64,000 bases of DNA from Streptomyces aquilus (GTDB lineage: Bacteria; Actinomycetota; Actinomycetes; Streptomycetales; Streptomycetaceae): contig NZ_CP034463.1 in NCBI RefSeq assembly GCF_003955715.1, forward strand, positions 496,001 through 560,000, read 5' to 3'. The translations under genes were made by a program, and so were the position numbers. Of this stretch, positions 45,292 to 54,447 are shown piece after piece. Under the pieces are notes generated by a model. The model was not told the origin of the DNA and did no database searches. It worked only from the letters and a program-made list of their open reading frames with translations. How positions within the stretch are numbered: position 1 is the first letter of the stretch; each line of letters opens with the position of its first letter.

Positions 45292-45656
45292 GTGTGCCCC
45301 CGAGGCATGTGGTCGACGCCGGTGGGCGCTCTCGCCTGAAGAATGACGCAGCCGCTCGGCCGGGGCTGGTGACCTGGCCGCCGGCGGCGTCCGCCGATGT
45401 TACAGATGCCGAGATCCGCTACACACCGATTAATTGCATGCATATGTCGATGGGCGGCAACGTTTGTCGATAGTGACGCTCCCTCATGTTCTTGTTGGTC
45501 GACGCCGTGGTCGGTTATGGACGGTGATGGTGCCGGTCATGCAGACCGGTACGGCCGAGCCGGATGCGAACTACTCCGGAGGATGATCCTGCTCCAGTGA
45601 CTCCGCGCGACCGCGATCTCAGATGTTGCGCCAGAAACGCCTTCGGATCCCACTCG
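45292..45656. other. Divergent-looking spacer, AT-richer than average
   Basis: 365 bases with no confident gene. Around 45420-45490 the sequence is AT-rich (TAATTGCATGCATATG-like), which may be the promoter of the upstream-facing minus-strand genes. Confidence 0.4.
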
Positions 45657-46181
45657 TCAGAAGTGCGGCCCGACAGCGGGATGTGAGACCAACGCACGTG
45701 CCGCGATCTGCAGTTGCGCTTCCCATACCGCCACGTCGAGCCCCAACGTGTACTCGATGCAACACACGCACGCCGGAAGGAGCGCCACAAATGCTTGCTC
45801 CTCAGCGGTCTCGACCTCCATCTCCGACCACTCGTCCGACGCCAACTCGGCAAGCTCCACCTCCCCGGCGGTGAATCGCGCGGCCAGCCTGTGCAGCGCG
45901 TATCGCCGGGCCAGGTGGCGATCGGGCAGAGCGATCCCCAATTCTTCAAGAGCCTGCCCGAATGCGTCACGGATGTCCCGGGGGTCCGCATGGCGCGGCA
46001 GACCGGCGAGCTCGCACAGGGTCGGCGTGTCCATTCCCATCGCGAGTGCCTGGGCCGCGGTCATCGGCAGGTCTTCGGGACCCACCTGATCCGCCTGATA
46101 CAGCCACGCTGCCTCGACCAGGGGCGAATAGGCGCCGCGGACAGGGCTGTCAGGTTCGGGTGAGTCGTCTATCGCTGCCAT
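45657..46181 (-). CDS. Uncharacterised helical protein
   Basis: A 174-residue protein from ATG 46181. It is mostly helical: AYSPLVEAAWLYQADQVGPE, TAAQALAMGMDTPTLCELAG, DIRDAFGQALEELGI, HLARRYALHRLAARFTAGE, AEEQAFVALLPACVCCIEYT and VAVWEAQLQIAARALVSH. No membrane segment or known catalytic motif; the lone Cys cluster CVCC could bind a metal. Family not recognised. The composition and single open frame support a real gene. It sits in the same orientation as the two unknown genes downstream. Confidence 0.7.
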   Translation of the reverse strand: MAAIDDSPEPDSPVRGAYSPLVEAAWLYQADQVGPEDLPMTAAQALAMGMDTPTLCELAGLPRHADPRDIRDAFGQALEELGIALPDRHLARRYALHRLAARFTAGEVELAELASDEWSEMEVETAEEQAFVALLPACVCCIEYTLGLDVAVWEAQLQIAARALVSHPAVGPHF

Positions 46182-46804
46182 GATTCATACGATGCCAGCA
46201 TGGCTCGCGAGAGTGCCCGGAAGCTTCGGCTGTCCCGACAAACCGCCGACATCATGCCTTCCTGGCGAACTGCTTACAAGCGCGCCCCGTCACTCGCGGG
46301 TCGGGAGGATCGGCCAGCCACCCGGTCAGAGGCTCGGTGCCGGCTTGGAAGGCACTGACCTATGAGGTCTCGTCGTCGACAACAGCTCTGACAGCGTCGA
46401 TGTCATGGGTGGCGTGCTCGGTGCCGTATCAGCAGGCCACGTTGTCCGCCGCGTCGACGGCGAGGTGGCGTTGCACCGTCCATACGACAAGGGCGCGGTC
46501 AAAGGGACGTTGCCGAAGATGCCTCGATGCCTGGGCAAGGGCATGGGTCGATCATCTGTGCTCCCCGGCTCAGGCCGCAAAGGGCAGGAAGTCCAGCGGC
46601 GAGGGCTCGTTCGCGGTGTGGGCGACGCTGCCGGGCAGGATCGTGATGAGGTAGTGCCCGGTGAACGCCGCACGCCTAACCATCGCGCGGATGTGCGGCC
46701 GTCAGGTGGGCCGGGACAGGGGCTCGGGCGTCCGGACTCGTCTGTGACCCGATGCGACGACGCACCTCGACCCACCACAACCAAGAAGGTGCTGGTCGAC
46801 AGGC
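46182..46804. other. Stretch without a confident gene
   Basis: Long frames exist on both strands but look like compositional shadows. One minus-strand frame, interrupted by stops, has protein-like pieces (AAFTGHYLITILPGSVAHTA; RALVVWTVQRHLAVDAADNV) that may be a decayed gene I cannot name. Confidence 0.4.
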
Positions 46805-47377
46805 TCAACGACGTACGCGGTAGCGGATGTGAGTGGCCTCCGGCGTGTCGATCACCCGGAGGATCTCCAACTCGATCTGTGCCGGCAAGACATCGAACAG
46901 GCGACGGCCAGCGCCGAGCAGCACCGGGATCTGATGGATCTGCACCTCATCCAGCACCCCGGCCTCAAGTGCCCGTTGCGCCGTGTACGCGCCACGCACC
47001 TGCACATCCCTGTCCCCGGCGGCGGCCTTGGCCTGTGCCATCGCGCTTTCGATCCCGTCGGTCACATAGGTCACCAACGGGTACCCCCAACGCGCGGCGG
47101 GGCCGGGCGGGCGGTGACTGGGCACGAAGATCGGGAGACCGCCGTGATCACCGCCCCAGTGATCCATGAGCTCGGCAGTGCGTCGTCCCGCGAGCACCGC
47201 GCCGGCTGCGTTCCATTCGTCCTGGAATTGCGCGGCCGGCCCGGACAGCGGGCCGGACTCGCCCTCCGGGTCGGCCCACTTGTGCAGTCGTTCGCCATCG
47301 TCGCCGCCTAGAAAGTCGTTTGGATCGGCGATATATCCGTCGACTGACATCGACATGTCGAGCACTGATGCGGGCAC
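46805..47377 (-). CDS. Dihydrofolate-reductase-like (RibD C-terminal family) protein
   Basis: A 190-residue protein from GTG 47377. It has the YyaP/DHFR-like pattern of actinobacteria: LDMSMSVDGYIADPNDFLGG, AGAVLAGRRTAELMDHWGGD, LVTYVTDGIESAMAQAKAAA, DVQVRGAYTAQRALEAGVLDE, VQIHQIPVLLGAGRRLFD, ending LEILRVIDTPEATHIRYRV. This fold binds NADPH and reduces pterin- or pyrimidine-like rings; these stand-alone members have no proven substrate. A fragment of a closely related gene, sharing 26 identical bases, lies at 55391-55465. Confidence 0.9.
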   Translation of the reverse strand: MPASVLDMSMSVDGYIADPNDFLGGDDGERLHKWADPEGESGPLSGPAAQFQDEWNAAGAVLAGRRTAELMDHWGGDHGGLPIFVPSHRPPGPAARWGYPLVTYVTDGIESAMAQAKAAAGDRDVQVRGAYTAQRALEAGVLDEVQIHQIPVLLGAGRRLFDVLPAQIELEILRVIDTPEATHIRYRVRR

Positions 47378-47554
47378 TTCGACCCCCTGTGGGTTCGGTC
47401 CAGACTGATTCGACTGTGCTGTAGACCCGGCATCGCGGCATTACTCATCGGGCATCGCGGTGGCAACAGCCCACGCGAGCCTGGGTGCCTCTTCAGTCAC
47501 CCTCACCATCTGGGCCGTGTATCGCAATTGCAGCCCGGGCGTGAGGAAGAGCGG

Positions 47555-48125
47555 CTACTTCAGCGGCTTCGCTGACTGTCGGTCCGCTGCGGGCGCGAAG
47601 GCGGGCTCGAGGAGGTCGAAGATTTCCTCCACTGCGGCCAGCGGGTTCTCGGCGTCCCGGGCCAGGGAGTAGGCGTCCAGGGTGAAGCGGGCGAGCGCAC
47701 GGCAGGCGGTGGCGGACGTGGGTGCCTCGGGTCTGAGGCGATGGCGGAGACGAGGGCCTGCTCGTGGCGCGCCTGCATGTGGGAGGCGTAGCCGCGCAGC
47801 GCGGCCGAGCTTTCGACGAGGGTCCAGAACGCGATGGACTTCGGGGTGGAGAACCATCGGGCGGCGTTGAGCACCTCGGCGCGCAGCGCGTTGAGCAGTG
47901 ACTGATCGGAGCTCCGGTTCGCCACGGCGTCGACCAGGCGTTCTTCGTGGTGTTCGTCCTGGTCGAAGACCAGTGCCTCCTTGGAGGCGAAGTGTGCGAA
48001 CACGGTGGTCACGGCGACGTCCGCTTCCTCTGCCACGTCGCGCATGCCCACTTCGTCATAGCCGTGTTCCACAAAGAGGCGCAGCGCGACCTCCGCGATG
48101 TTGTTCCGCGTCGGCCCTTCTTGTG
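47555..48125 (-). pseudogene. TetR-family regulator with lost N-terminus and a frameshift
   Basis: The helix-turn-helix is recognisable: RNNIAEVALRLFVEHGYDEV, MRDVAEEADVAVTTVFAHFASKEAL. The usual basic lead before it is replaced by residues encoded by sequence that belongs, on the other strand, to the FAD-monooxygenase fragment. At about 47728 the frame breaks: SAIASDP continues in another frame as TSATACRALARFTLDAYSLA and IFDLLEPAFAPAADRQ to the stop at 47555. One deletion junction and one frameshift mean it cannot be a normal regulator. It was probably divergent from the monooxygenase gene it controlled. Confidence 0.75.
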
Positions 48126-48605
48126 CCACCTTGGCCCGCAAAGGGGTGAAGGTGCGCATCGTCGATGCTCAACCCGGGCCGCAGATCGGGAGTCGGGGCA
48201 AGGGCGTCCAGCCGCGCACGCTCGAACTCCTGTACGGCTTCGGTGTGGCAGGGCGCTTGCTCGCCGCCGGACGGACGCGCCTGGTGATCCGATACGTAGA
48301 CCCCGACGGCGGCGTGCACGAGCACGACATGACCAAGGGTGTCGAGCCGACACCGACCACGCCGTTCGCCCGCCCGGTGGTTCTGCCGCAGTGGCGACTG
48401 GAAGAATCCCTGCGTGACCTGCTCGCGGGGTACGGCGCCAGGGTCGAGTTCGGCACGAGCCTGGTCGGCATGCGGCCCGGCGATGACGACGTCACCGTCG
48501 AACTCTCCTCGGGCGAGCGCTTGCATGCCGGATGGCTGGTCGGTGCGGACGGCGGGTCCAGCACCGTCCGCAAGCTCGCGGGCGGGTCGTTCCTCGGGGT
48601 GACCC
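48125..48605 (+). pseudogene. FAD-dependent monooxygenase fragment
   Basis: The frame matches the FAD domain of PHBH-type monooxygenases from just after the GxGxxG loop: LARKGVKVRIVDAQPGPQIG, GSRGKGVQPRTLELLYGFGV, PTTPFARPVVLPQWRLEESL and AGWLVGADGGSSTVRKLAGG (the DG motif). The first strand and GxGxxG are shortened to VGPSCAT at the TetR junction. After SFLGVTRKE the sequence switches to the antisense of the NmrA gene. Both ends are therefore cut, and no substrate or C-terminal domain remains. Confidence 0.75.
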
Positions 48606-49066
48606 GCAAGGAAGGGCAGATGCAGCAGGGCGCTGGCGGCGTAGAAGCCGTTGCGCAGTGCGGTCCAAGGCAGGCCGGTGGCGCGCAGGAGGTCCTCGGT
48701 CTGGGCGTGGTCACGGCATGCCTGGAAGCGGGAGTCGTGGGAGGCACCCATCTGGCTGGTGTACAGGATGCGGCCGACTCCGGCCTTCACGGCGGCGCCG
48801 ATCGCGGCGCGGTGGCCGGTGAGGCATTCCTCGCCCGTGCGGTCGAGGGAGACGAGCAGCAGCTGCTCGGCCCCCTCGAAGGCGTGGACGAGTGAGGCGG
48901 GGTCGTCGAAGCTGCCCTGCCGGACGCGGACGCCGCGGTCGGCGAGGTCCTGGGCCTTGCGGGGGTCGCGGACGCTGACGCCGACGCGGTCGGCGGGGAG
49001 TCGCTCCAGGAGGCGCTCGACGGTGCGGCGGCCGAGTTTTCCAGTGGCTCCGGTGACGATGATCAC
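48606..49066 (-). pseudogene. NmrA-like NAD(P)-binding protein, C-terminally truncated
   Basis: A GTG at 49066 with GGAG before it opens VIIVTGATGKLGRRTVERLL, a Rossmann start, followed by VRQGSFDDPASLVHAFEGAEQLLLVS, GVGRILYTSQMGASHDSRFQ and LPWTALRNGFYAASALLHLP, as in NmrA/QOR2-type proteins. Homology stops at about 48606, near residue 155, where members normally continue for another 120 residues; beyond this the frame only runs antisense to the monooxygenase fragment. It is divergent from the TetR at 49156, which once controlled it. Whether the truncated protein is made is unknown. Confidence 0.75.
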
Positions 49067-49085
49067 GGGGTTCTCCAAGCGGTGT

Positions 49086-49131
49086 TTCCAGTGGAATCAA
49101 TTGAACGATAACACTGAAACTAACACTGGAA
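49086..49131. promoter_or_regulatory. Candidate TetR operator region (NmrA/TetR spacer)
   Basis: Inverted arms TTCCAGTG (49086-49093) and CACTGGAA (49124-49131), with extra ACACTGA-like copies between them, in the 89-base AT-richer spacer between divergent genes. Confidence 0.5.
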
Positions 49132-49155
49132 GCGCGATTCCGATATCATCGATAC

Positions 49156-49959
49156 ATGTCTCTCCGCGACACCACCGACAGCCCCCGCCGGCGCATCATC
49201 GAGGCGGCCATCGAGCTGCTGGAGAGCGGCGGCCCCGACGCGGTGAGCACCCGTGCCGTCGCCGCCGCGGCCGGGATGCAGCCGCCGGCCATCTACCGCC
49301 ACTTCGGCGACAAGGACGGGCTGCTGGAGGCGGTCGCCGAGCACGGCTATGCGCAGTTCCTGGAGAGCAAGCGCGCGCAGCTCGACCCCGCGCCGCAGGA
49401 CCCGGTGGAGGAGCTGCGCCGCGGCTGGGACATGGTGGTGGAGTTCGGGATCTCGCGCCCCGAACTGTTCGCCGTGATGAACAGGGCCACCGGCTCGGCG
49501 TCGGACGCGGCGCACCGCGCGGGCCTGGAGATCCTCCGCGGCCGGGTGCGCCGACTGGCGGCCGCGGGATGGCTGCGGGTCGACGAGGAACTGGCCGTCC
49601 AGATCATCCAGGCCACCGGCCAAGGCGGGGTCACCACCTGGCACTCCACCCCCGCAGAACGCCGCAATCCGGCGCTGCTGACCGTCCTTCGCGAGTCAAT
49701 GGTCGCCGCAGTCACCCGCGCCGAGCCGACGGTCCCCGCCGCGGAGTCCGGCCCCGCCCCAGCGGCCCGCGCGCTGCGCGCCGCCCTCCCCGACGACGCC
49801 GACGTCCTGAGCGACGCCGAGCAGCGCCTGCTGCGCGAGTGGCTCACCCGCCTGGCGGCGGAGGTGGCATGCCGCAGGCCTGATCCTCCGTCAGCCGACC
49901 TCGTGCAGGTCGCGGCCCGCGAGCATGGACCAATCACCAAGCGGCGCCCGCCGAGATGA
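49156..49959 (+). CDS. TetR-family regulator
   Basis: A 267-residue regulator. The helix-turn-helix lies at about residues 10-57: RRRIIEAAIELLESGGPDAVSTRAVAAAAGMQPPAIYRHFGDKDGLL. The ligand domain (LRRGWDMVVEFGISRPELFAVM; DEELAVQIIQATGQGGVTTW) resembles TetR_C types with a WHG-like start. It has an unusually long Ala/Pro/Arg-rich C-terminal extension after about residue 190. It is divergent from the truncated NmrA-like gene, a common pairing, so its original target is now broken; it may regulate only itself. Confidence 0.9.
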   Translation: MSLRDTTDSPRRRIIEAAIELLESGGPDAVSTRAVAAAAGMQPPAIYRHFGDKDGLLEAVAEHGYAQFLESKRAQLDPAPQDPVEELRRGWDMVVEFGISRPELFAVMNRATGSASDAAHRAGLEILRGRVRRLAAAGWLRVDEELAVQIIQATGQGGVTTWHSTPAERRNPALLTVLRESMVAAVTRAEPTVPAAESGPAPAARALRAALPDDADVLSDAEQRLLREWLTRLAAEVACRRPDPPSADLVQVAAREHGPITKRRPPR

Positions 49960-50564
49960 GGCCGTGGGCGACCACACGGCTCCGGCTGACATCCCCTGCC
50001 CACAACGCGCCGCCAACCTCGACCACCTCTTCACCGCCCACTGTTCAACGCTTGTGGCCAACACACCTAGTACTCCAGCAGCGGTTCACTATCTGGCCTG
50101 GTCAGAGGCATCGTCGGGAGTGTAGTTGGCCGTTGGCATGTCAGGGACGGTCTTTCCGGACCGCCCCTCCAACGAAGGACATCGTCGTCGGTAGTGACAT
50201 TGCCGGGCCACGGCCTGACGCCTTCGCCGCCATCGCGACCATCTGAGCGCATGGACGCGAAGTGGCGGGCGGCGCCGGTGGACGGGGCCAGTTGCCAGGA
50301 GCCGAATTCGGGGTGGCCCGCCGCGATGTCGATGTCGAGCAGAGGGCGGATGCCGGGAGGAGCAGCAGCGACAGCGGGTTCGTTGACTGTCCCCACCCGG
50401 CGCTCAGGGCTGGACAGACCTGCTCACCGTGATCCCCGCCCTCGGTTGAGAGTGTGATGTCAGCGGCGGCCTGACCCAGCCCGGCGTCAACGCCCGCGCC
50501 CCCACACCGGCTCGACGCCGAAATGCCACGGCACTGGCGCGGGCTTACGCCGTAAGCTGCGCCG
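49960..50564. other. Stretch without a confident gene
   Basis: About 600 bases. A minus-strand frame near 50290-50390 has a protein-like piece (IRPLLDIDIAAGHPEFGSWQ, then LAPSTGAARHFASM) but no start or family. Probably decayed. Confidence 0.4.
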
Positions 50565-51695
50565 ATGCCTGCCGCCCCGCCGGCCCCCCGGCACGCCGCC
50601 GTCGAAGTCCTCCTGACAGACCTTTACGCCGCGCCCGTCAAAGTCGACGCCTGGGAGCGCCTGGAGCCCTGGGCTGTCGCGCGTGTGACGCTCGGCGGCG
50701 CGAACGTTCCCCGGACCGTCATTGTCAAATGGGCACGGGCCTCCCCGGCCGAGAGCCGCACCGAGCTGACGGCGCTGCGCTTCCTCTCCGGCGACCTCGG
50801 CCTCGCCCTCACCCCCTGCGTCATCGCCGCCGATCTATCGGCCGGGCTCGTCGTCATGGAAGACCTCGCACCCCGCACCGCGCTGGACCATCTGCTCCGC
50901 CGCGACGGCGCTGCCGCTCACGTCGACCGGCTGGCCGCCTTCGCCCGCGCCCGCGGCGAACTGAGCGCAGCCACCGTCGGCCGTGCCGACACCTACTACG
51001 CGCGACAAACGGCCCTCGGTCCGATCGATCCGGCGGCTGACCAGGGAACCCGGTTCGCCCGGCTCCGGGACGAGGCCTACGGACACGCCGCAGCTCTCGG
51101 CACACCCATCACTGGACCAGCTGCGAACGAACTCGGCGACGCACTCGCCGAGTTGACTGATCCCGGCCCCTTCCTGGCACTCACCAACGGCGACGCCGAG
51201 ACCAACAACATCCTCCTCAACGAGTCCGGCCCCACCGACGCCCGCCTCATCGACTTCGAGCACGCCGGCTACACCCACGCCCTCATCGACGCCGTCTGCC
51301 TGTATGTCCCCGGCCCTGCATGGATGTCCGTGGGCGACCCCGTCGCCACCGGTCTTGCCGACCACTACCGCCGCGCCCTGGCCCGTGGCGTGCCCGAGGC
51401 CGAGGACGATCGCCGGTACGGATTCGGCCTGGCCGCAGCCTGCATCTCCTGGGCGATCGTCCGTCTGCAACGGTTCGCCTTGCTCGACACCCGCTCGCCC
51501 GGCGACCCCAGCCGACCTCAGCTCATCGAGACGCTGGAGGCCGCGGCCCGCACCGCCGAGACTCATCGAGCCTTGCCCCATCTCACCAGCTGGGCCCGCC
51601 GCACAGCCGACCTGCTGCGCCGGCGCTGGTCCGGCGGGGACCAGGAGTTCACCGGCCGCCAGACCGCTTTCCCGCCCTACACACCACGCGGCTGA
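50565..51695 (+). CDS. Aminoglycoside-phosphotransferase-like (APH) kinase
   Basis: A 376-residue kinase-fold protein. The N-lobe has TVIVKWARASPAESRTELTALRFL with the ATP-binding Lys and a Glu partner; GLVVMEDLAPRTALDHLL follows as hinge. The catalytic loop reads LTNGDAETNNILL: the usual His of HGD is Asn, but the catalytic Asp and the later Asn are kept. LIDFEHAGYTHALID supplies the metal-binding DFE (DxD/DFG equivalent). The substrate is unknown; relatives phosphorylate antibiotics, choline, hydroxylysine or sugars. It stands alone with no resistance-gene neighbour. Confidence 0.87.
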   Translation: MPAAPPAPRHAAVEVLLTDLYAAPVKVDAWERLEPWAVARVTLGGANVPRTVIVKWARASPAESRTELTALRFLSGDLGLALTPCVIAADLSAGLVVMEDLAPRTALDHLLRRDGAAAHVDRLAAFARARGELSAATVGRADTYYARQTALGPIDPAADQGTRFARLRDEAYGHAAALGTPITGPAANELGDALAELTDPGPFLALTNGDAETNNILLNESGPTDARLIDFEHAGYTHALIDAVCLYVPGPAWMSVGDPVATGLADHYRRALARGVPEAEDDRRYGFGLAAACISWAIVRLQRFALLDTRSPGDPSRPQLIETLEAAARTAETHRALPHLTSWARRTADLLRRRWSGGDQEFTGRQTAFPPYTPRG

Positions 51696-52005
51696 CCACG
51701 GCCGTCTCGTTGCGCAACACAGGACAGCAGGGCTCCTGACCAGCAACATCCGCGCCGAGTCGTGGGGTTGACCATGCCTCACCGAAGGCACAGCTCACCC
51801 ACTTCAAGCTTCTGCGGTGCGGGGATGCTGGTCGGCAGCCCCTCAACGGACGTCAACGGGGCGGTCCGCCTGAGCCGGGTCTGGCTCCGCACAGACGGGA
51901 AGACGGGAAGACGGGACGACGGGAAGCTGCTCGCCGTTAAATCGGCATGCCAGAAACTCCCGCTCGGTGTGATCATGCTGTCCGTCGACAGAGCGGGGAG
52001 AGCGT
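51696..52005. other. Gap with a short tandem repeat
   Basis: 310 bases, no gene recognised; holds the octamer repeat listed separately and the promoter region of the next gene. Confidence 0.4.
51893..51924. repeat. Four tandem octamers (AGACGGGA, last copy with one change)
   Basis: Three exact AGACGGGA units followed by CGACGGGA in an intergenic region. It could be a slippage-prone spot. Confidence 0.85.
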
Positions 52006-52809
52006 ATGGCCGGCCTGACCGTGACGGTGTGTCTGCCGCCCGAGGTCGCAGACGATATTGACGGGGCGCTCACCACCGCCCTCGCGCCGTTCGACCAGAA
52101 CGGTGACAACCCCCCGGGCCGCGGTATGTGGGATTCACGCCGCATCCTCGGTGGCAGCAACGGTCGGGGATTCGCGGTCGTCCGCGGATACGAGGACGAT
52201 TCCAGGCTGATCCACGACGAGCCCCGATACGACGGCACCCCTGCTCCCAGCGCTCCAGGAGTCTGTGCCGGTGGACCGCGTGCCCTGCTCGACTTCTCAC
52301 GGCCGCAAGCCGCTTCCGAACGAGCGACGGCCGCGTCCTGGGACCTGTGGCAACGTCTGTCTGGCGTCCACCCTCCAGCCCTGCCCCTCAAGGTCTTCGT
52401 CGACCGTTGGCGAGATGATCCCGACGCGTTCCCGGGCGGCCCCTGGGACGACGGGATGGTGGCCGCCTACCGAGCCCAGCCACTGATCAAGGCATACCTC
52501 GATCACCCCTGGAGCCTCGGATTGGGCTTTCCGGGCGCCCCGTTCCATACGGAGCATCCCGTTATCGGCTTCTCCCGCAGCCGTGCTCACTACATCCGTG
52601 AGCTCTCCTGGAAGCTTCCGCCGGACACTGACGTACTCACCGTGGACGGCTGGTGGCGCGAGAGCAACGGAAGTGCCGTTCACGCGTCCTGCGACCCGAA
52701 AATGTGTCCTCACGATCCCCCGGGGCCCGCTGTATGGCCGGGCAGCGAGACCTACCTGTCGCAGCTGCCCCCCGCCACGGTCTTGGTACGGGTGCACTGC
52801 CACTGCTGA
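52006..52809 (+). CDS. Uncharacterised protein
   Basis: A 267-residue soluble protein from ATG 52006 with GCGGGGAGAG before it. It begins LTVTVCLPPEVADDIDGALT, like the start of a small ferredoxin-like fold, then PGRGMWDSRRILGGSNGRGF, SWDLWQRLSGVHPPALPLKVF, DPDAFPGGPWDDGMVAAYRA, and a Cys-containing C-terminus (HASCDPKMCPHDPP; VRVHCHC) that might bind zinc. Such proteins are seen in Streptomyces genomes and phages without a known role. The gene has a good start and composition. Family not recognised. Confidence 0.7.
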   Translation: MAGLTVTVCLPPEVADDIDGALTTALAPFDQNGDNPPGRGMWDSRRILGGSNGRGFAVVRGYEDDSRLIHDEPRYDGTPAPSAPGVCAGGPRALLDFSRPQAASERATAASWDLWQRLSGVHPPALPLKVFVDRWRDDPDAFPGGPWDDGMVAAYRAQPLIKAYLDHPWSLGLGFPGAPFHTEHPVIGFSRSRAHYIRELSWKLPPDTDVLTVDGWWRESNGSAVHASCDPKMCPHDPPGPAVWPGSETYLSQLPPATVLVRVHCHC

Positions 52810-52929
52810 TGCCCCCACAAAGGTCGTGCCAGTACCTTCAAGCAGCACTGTTTGCCCACCGGTTCGGGACGCAGTCGGCAGTCAGTGGCGTCATGCATGT
52901 TCGCGGGAAATGACGTCACTGGTGGTCTG

Positions 52930-53658
52930 TCATCCGCCGGTGGTGGCCAGCAGGAGGCCGGAGGCGATCAGGCCCGCCTCGACGACGAGGACGAAGACAT
53001 GGGAGGGCAGCCGGTCAACGATCTTCTTGCCCATCCAGGCCCCGGCCGCGCCGGCCGGGGCGAGGGCCAGGCCGACGGCGGCGCTGGTGGCGGTCAACAC
53101 AGCGGCGGCACCGAAGACGATGAGTTTGGTCAGGTGCATCACCACCGCGGATGCGGCCTCCGTGCCGATGTAGGCGCCCCGGATCAGGCCGCGGGCGAGG
53201 AAGAACGGGGCGACCATCGGGCCGACGGAGCCGACCAGCGCGGATCCGAAACCGGAAACGGCGCCAACGGCGGAGAACGCGCGGTCGTCGAGCCGGGCCG
53301 CGTGCAGTTTGAAGCGCCGCCAGGCGACCATGACCAGCAAGAACACGCCGACGGCACGAGTGAGAGCGGGCAACGGTGCGGTGGCGAACACCAGCGCCCC
53401 GGCTGCGGCAGCGGGGATGGCCCCTGCGGCGAAGATGCCGACCAGGCGCCGATCGACCTCGCGTCGGTTGAACCACACGCGGCTGCCGTTGCTGACCAGT
53501 TGGGCGACGGTCAGGACCGCGACCGCGCCCCGGGTACCGAGGACGGCCACGAACACCGGCAGCAGAAGCACCCCGCCGCCGAACCCGGCCACCGCCGACA
53601 GTGCCGCGGTGGCGAACGTCGCGGCCGCCATCACGACCGCCAGCGGCACCATCTCCAT
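52930..53658 (-). CDS. TauE/SafE-family anion permease
   Basis: A 242-residue inner-membrane protein starting at ATG 53658. It shows the TauE/SafE pattern of two repeated helix blocks: TAALSAVAGFGGGVLLLPVF in the first and GAVSGFGSALVGSVGPMVAPFF in the second, each with the Gly-rich loop, plus GIFAAGAIPAAAAGALVF and AGAAGAWMGKKIVDRL. About eight hydrophobic helices. The family exports or imports sulfite, sulfoacetate, taurine-derived or other organic anions. No sulfur-metabolism gene is adjacent, so the substrate is open. The longer upstream frame is unconserved. Confidence 0.92.
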   Translation of the reverse strand: MEMVPLAVVMAAATFATAALSAVAGFGGGVLLLPVFVAVLGTRGAVAVLTVAQLVSNGSRVWFNRREVDRRLVGIFAAGAIPAAAAGALVFATAPLPALTRAVGVFLLVMVAWRRFKLHAARLDDRAFSAVGAVSGFGSALVGSVGPMVAPFFLARGLIRGAYIGTEAASAVVMHLTKLIVFGAAAVLTATSAAVGLALAPAGAAGAWMGKKIVDRLPSHVFVLVVEAGLIASGLLLATTGG

Positions 53659-54363
53659 GGCAGCGCATTCTTCCCGTCCCCTTGGGCCGTGGGCCGCCTC
53701 GGGGGTGTCAGACCGCACAGGAGAGCAACGGGTCCGGCGGGCGACCTCCCGTGAGGGCGGCGGGCCATCGGGCCGGGGGTACGGCCCGGCCCATGCCAAG
53801 GCCGGTGCGCTCCGCACTGATCCGCAGGGCCGCCATGTGGTCGGCCGGGCTGTTCACCGATTCTCTGCTCGCCGACGGGGCGGTGACCGACGCCCACTGC
53901 ACCGCCCTGGCACCGGCAACCTGGACAACCGCACCCCATCGGCGCGGATCACCGAAGTGGTCGTCGCCGTGGTGACCACGGTGCTGGGCCAGGCTCACAC
54001 TTCCCTGGCGCTGGACTGCCTCCGCGACCAGAACTGTGGCGACACCAACACCCGAATCACCGACCATGCCGACTTCACCACCCCCACGCTCGGTACGTCG
54101 ACCCCGAGTACGTCGTGGCCGCCCCGGACACCACGAGCACGGCACACCCGCCAGCACTGAAGTTGAGCAACGACGCGGCGCCCGCCGTAGAGCGCCAAGG
54201 GACTGAGTCCCGCCGAGCACGGCGAGTGCCGCGTAGATGCGGTGACAGGAAATCATCATCTCAGCTTCTGAATCCGACAATTGACAGTTGTTGGACTTCT
54301 GGATGGCTGATTTCTACAGTGACCACGCGGCGTCGATCAGCACCCGCTGACGGAGGAAAACAC
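53659..54363. other. Stretch without a confident gene
   Basis: About 700 bases. A plus-strand frame near 53800-54160 has weak protein-like pieces (ARITEVVVAVVTTVLGQAHT; SLALDCLRDQNCGDTNTR) but no start or family. The last 120 bases are AT-rich and probably hold the promoter of the leader and aldo/keto reductase genes. Confidence 0.4.
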
Positions 54364-54447
54364 ATGCGACATCGCCCTCGCACCGGTCGTCCTCCCGATC
54401 CCCGGCGCCCGTCTGGCCGCCTGATCCGAACCGGAGGAAATCCGTGA
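54364..54447 (+). CDS. 27-residue leader peptide coupled to the aldo/keto reductase gene
   Basis: An ATG preceded by GGAGGAAAACAC opens a short frame rich in Arg and Pro (MRHRPRTGRPPDPRRPSGRL), ending in a TGA that overlaps the reductase GTG start as GTGA. A second strong site (GGAGGAAAT) lies inside its 3' end. The arrangement is that of a translated leader whose ribosomes feed the next gene; the many Arg and Pro codons could make translation slow and sensing possible. Not a recognised family. Confidence 0.45.
   Translation: MRHRPRTGRPPDPRRPSGRLIRTGGNP

Noticed and set aside
46405..47169. 254-codon plus-strand frame
   Set aside because: Overlaps the DHFR-like gene antisense and shows no family motif or plausible start.
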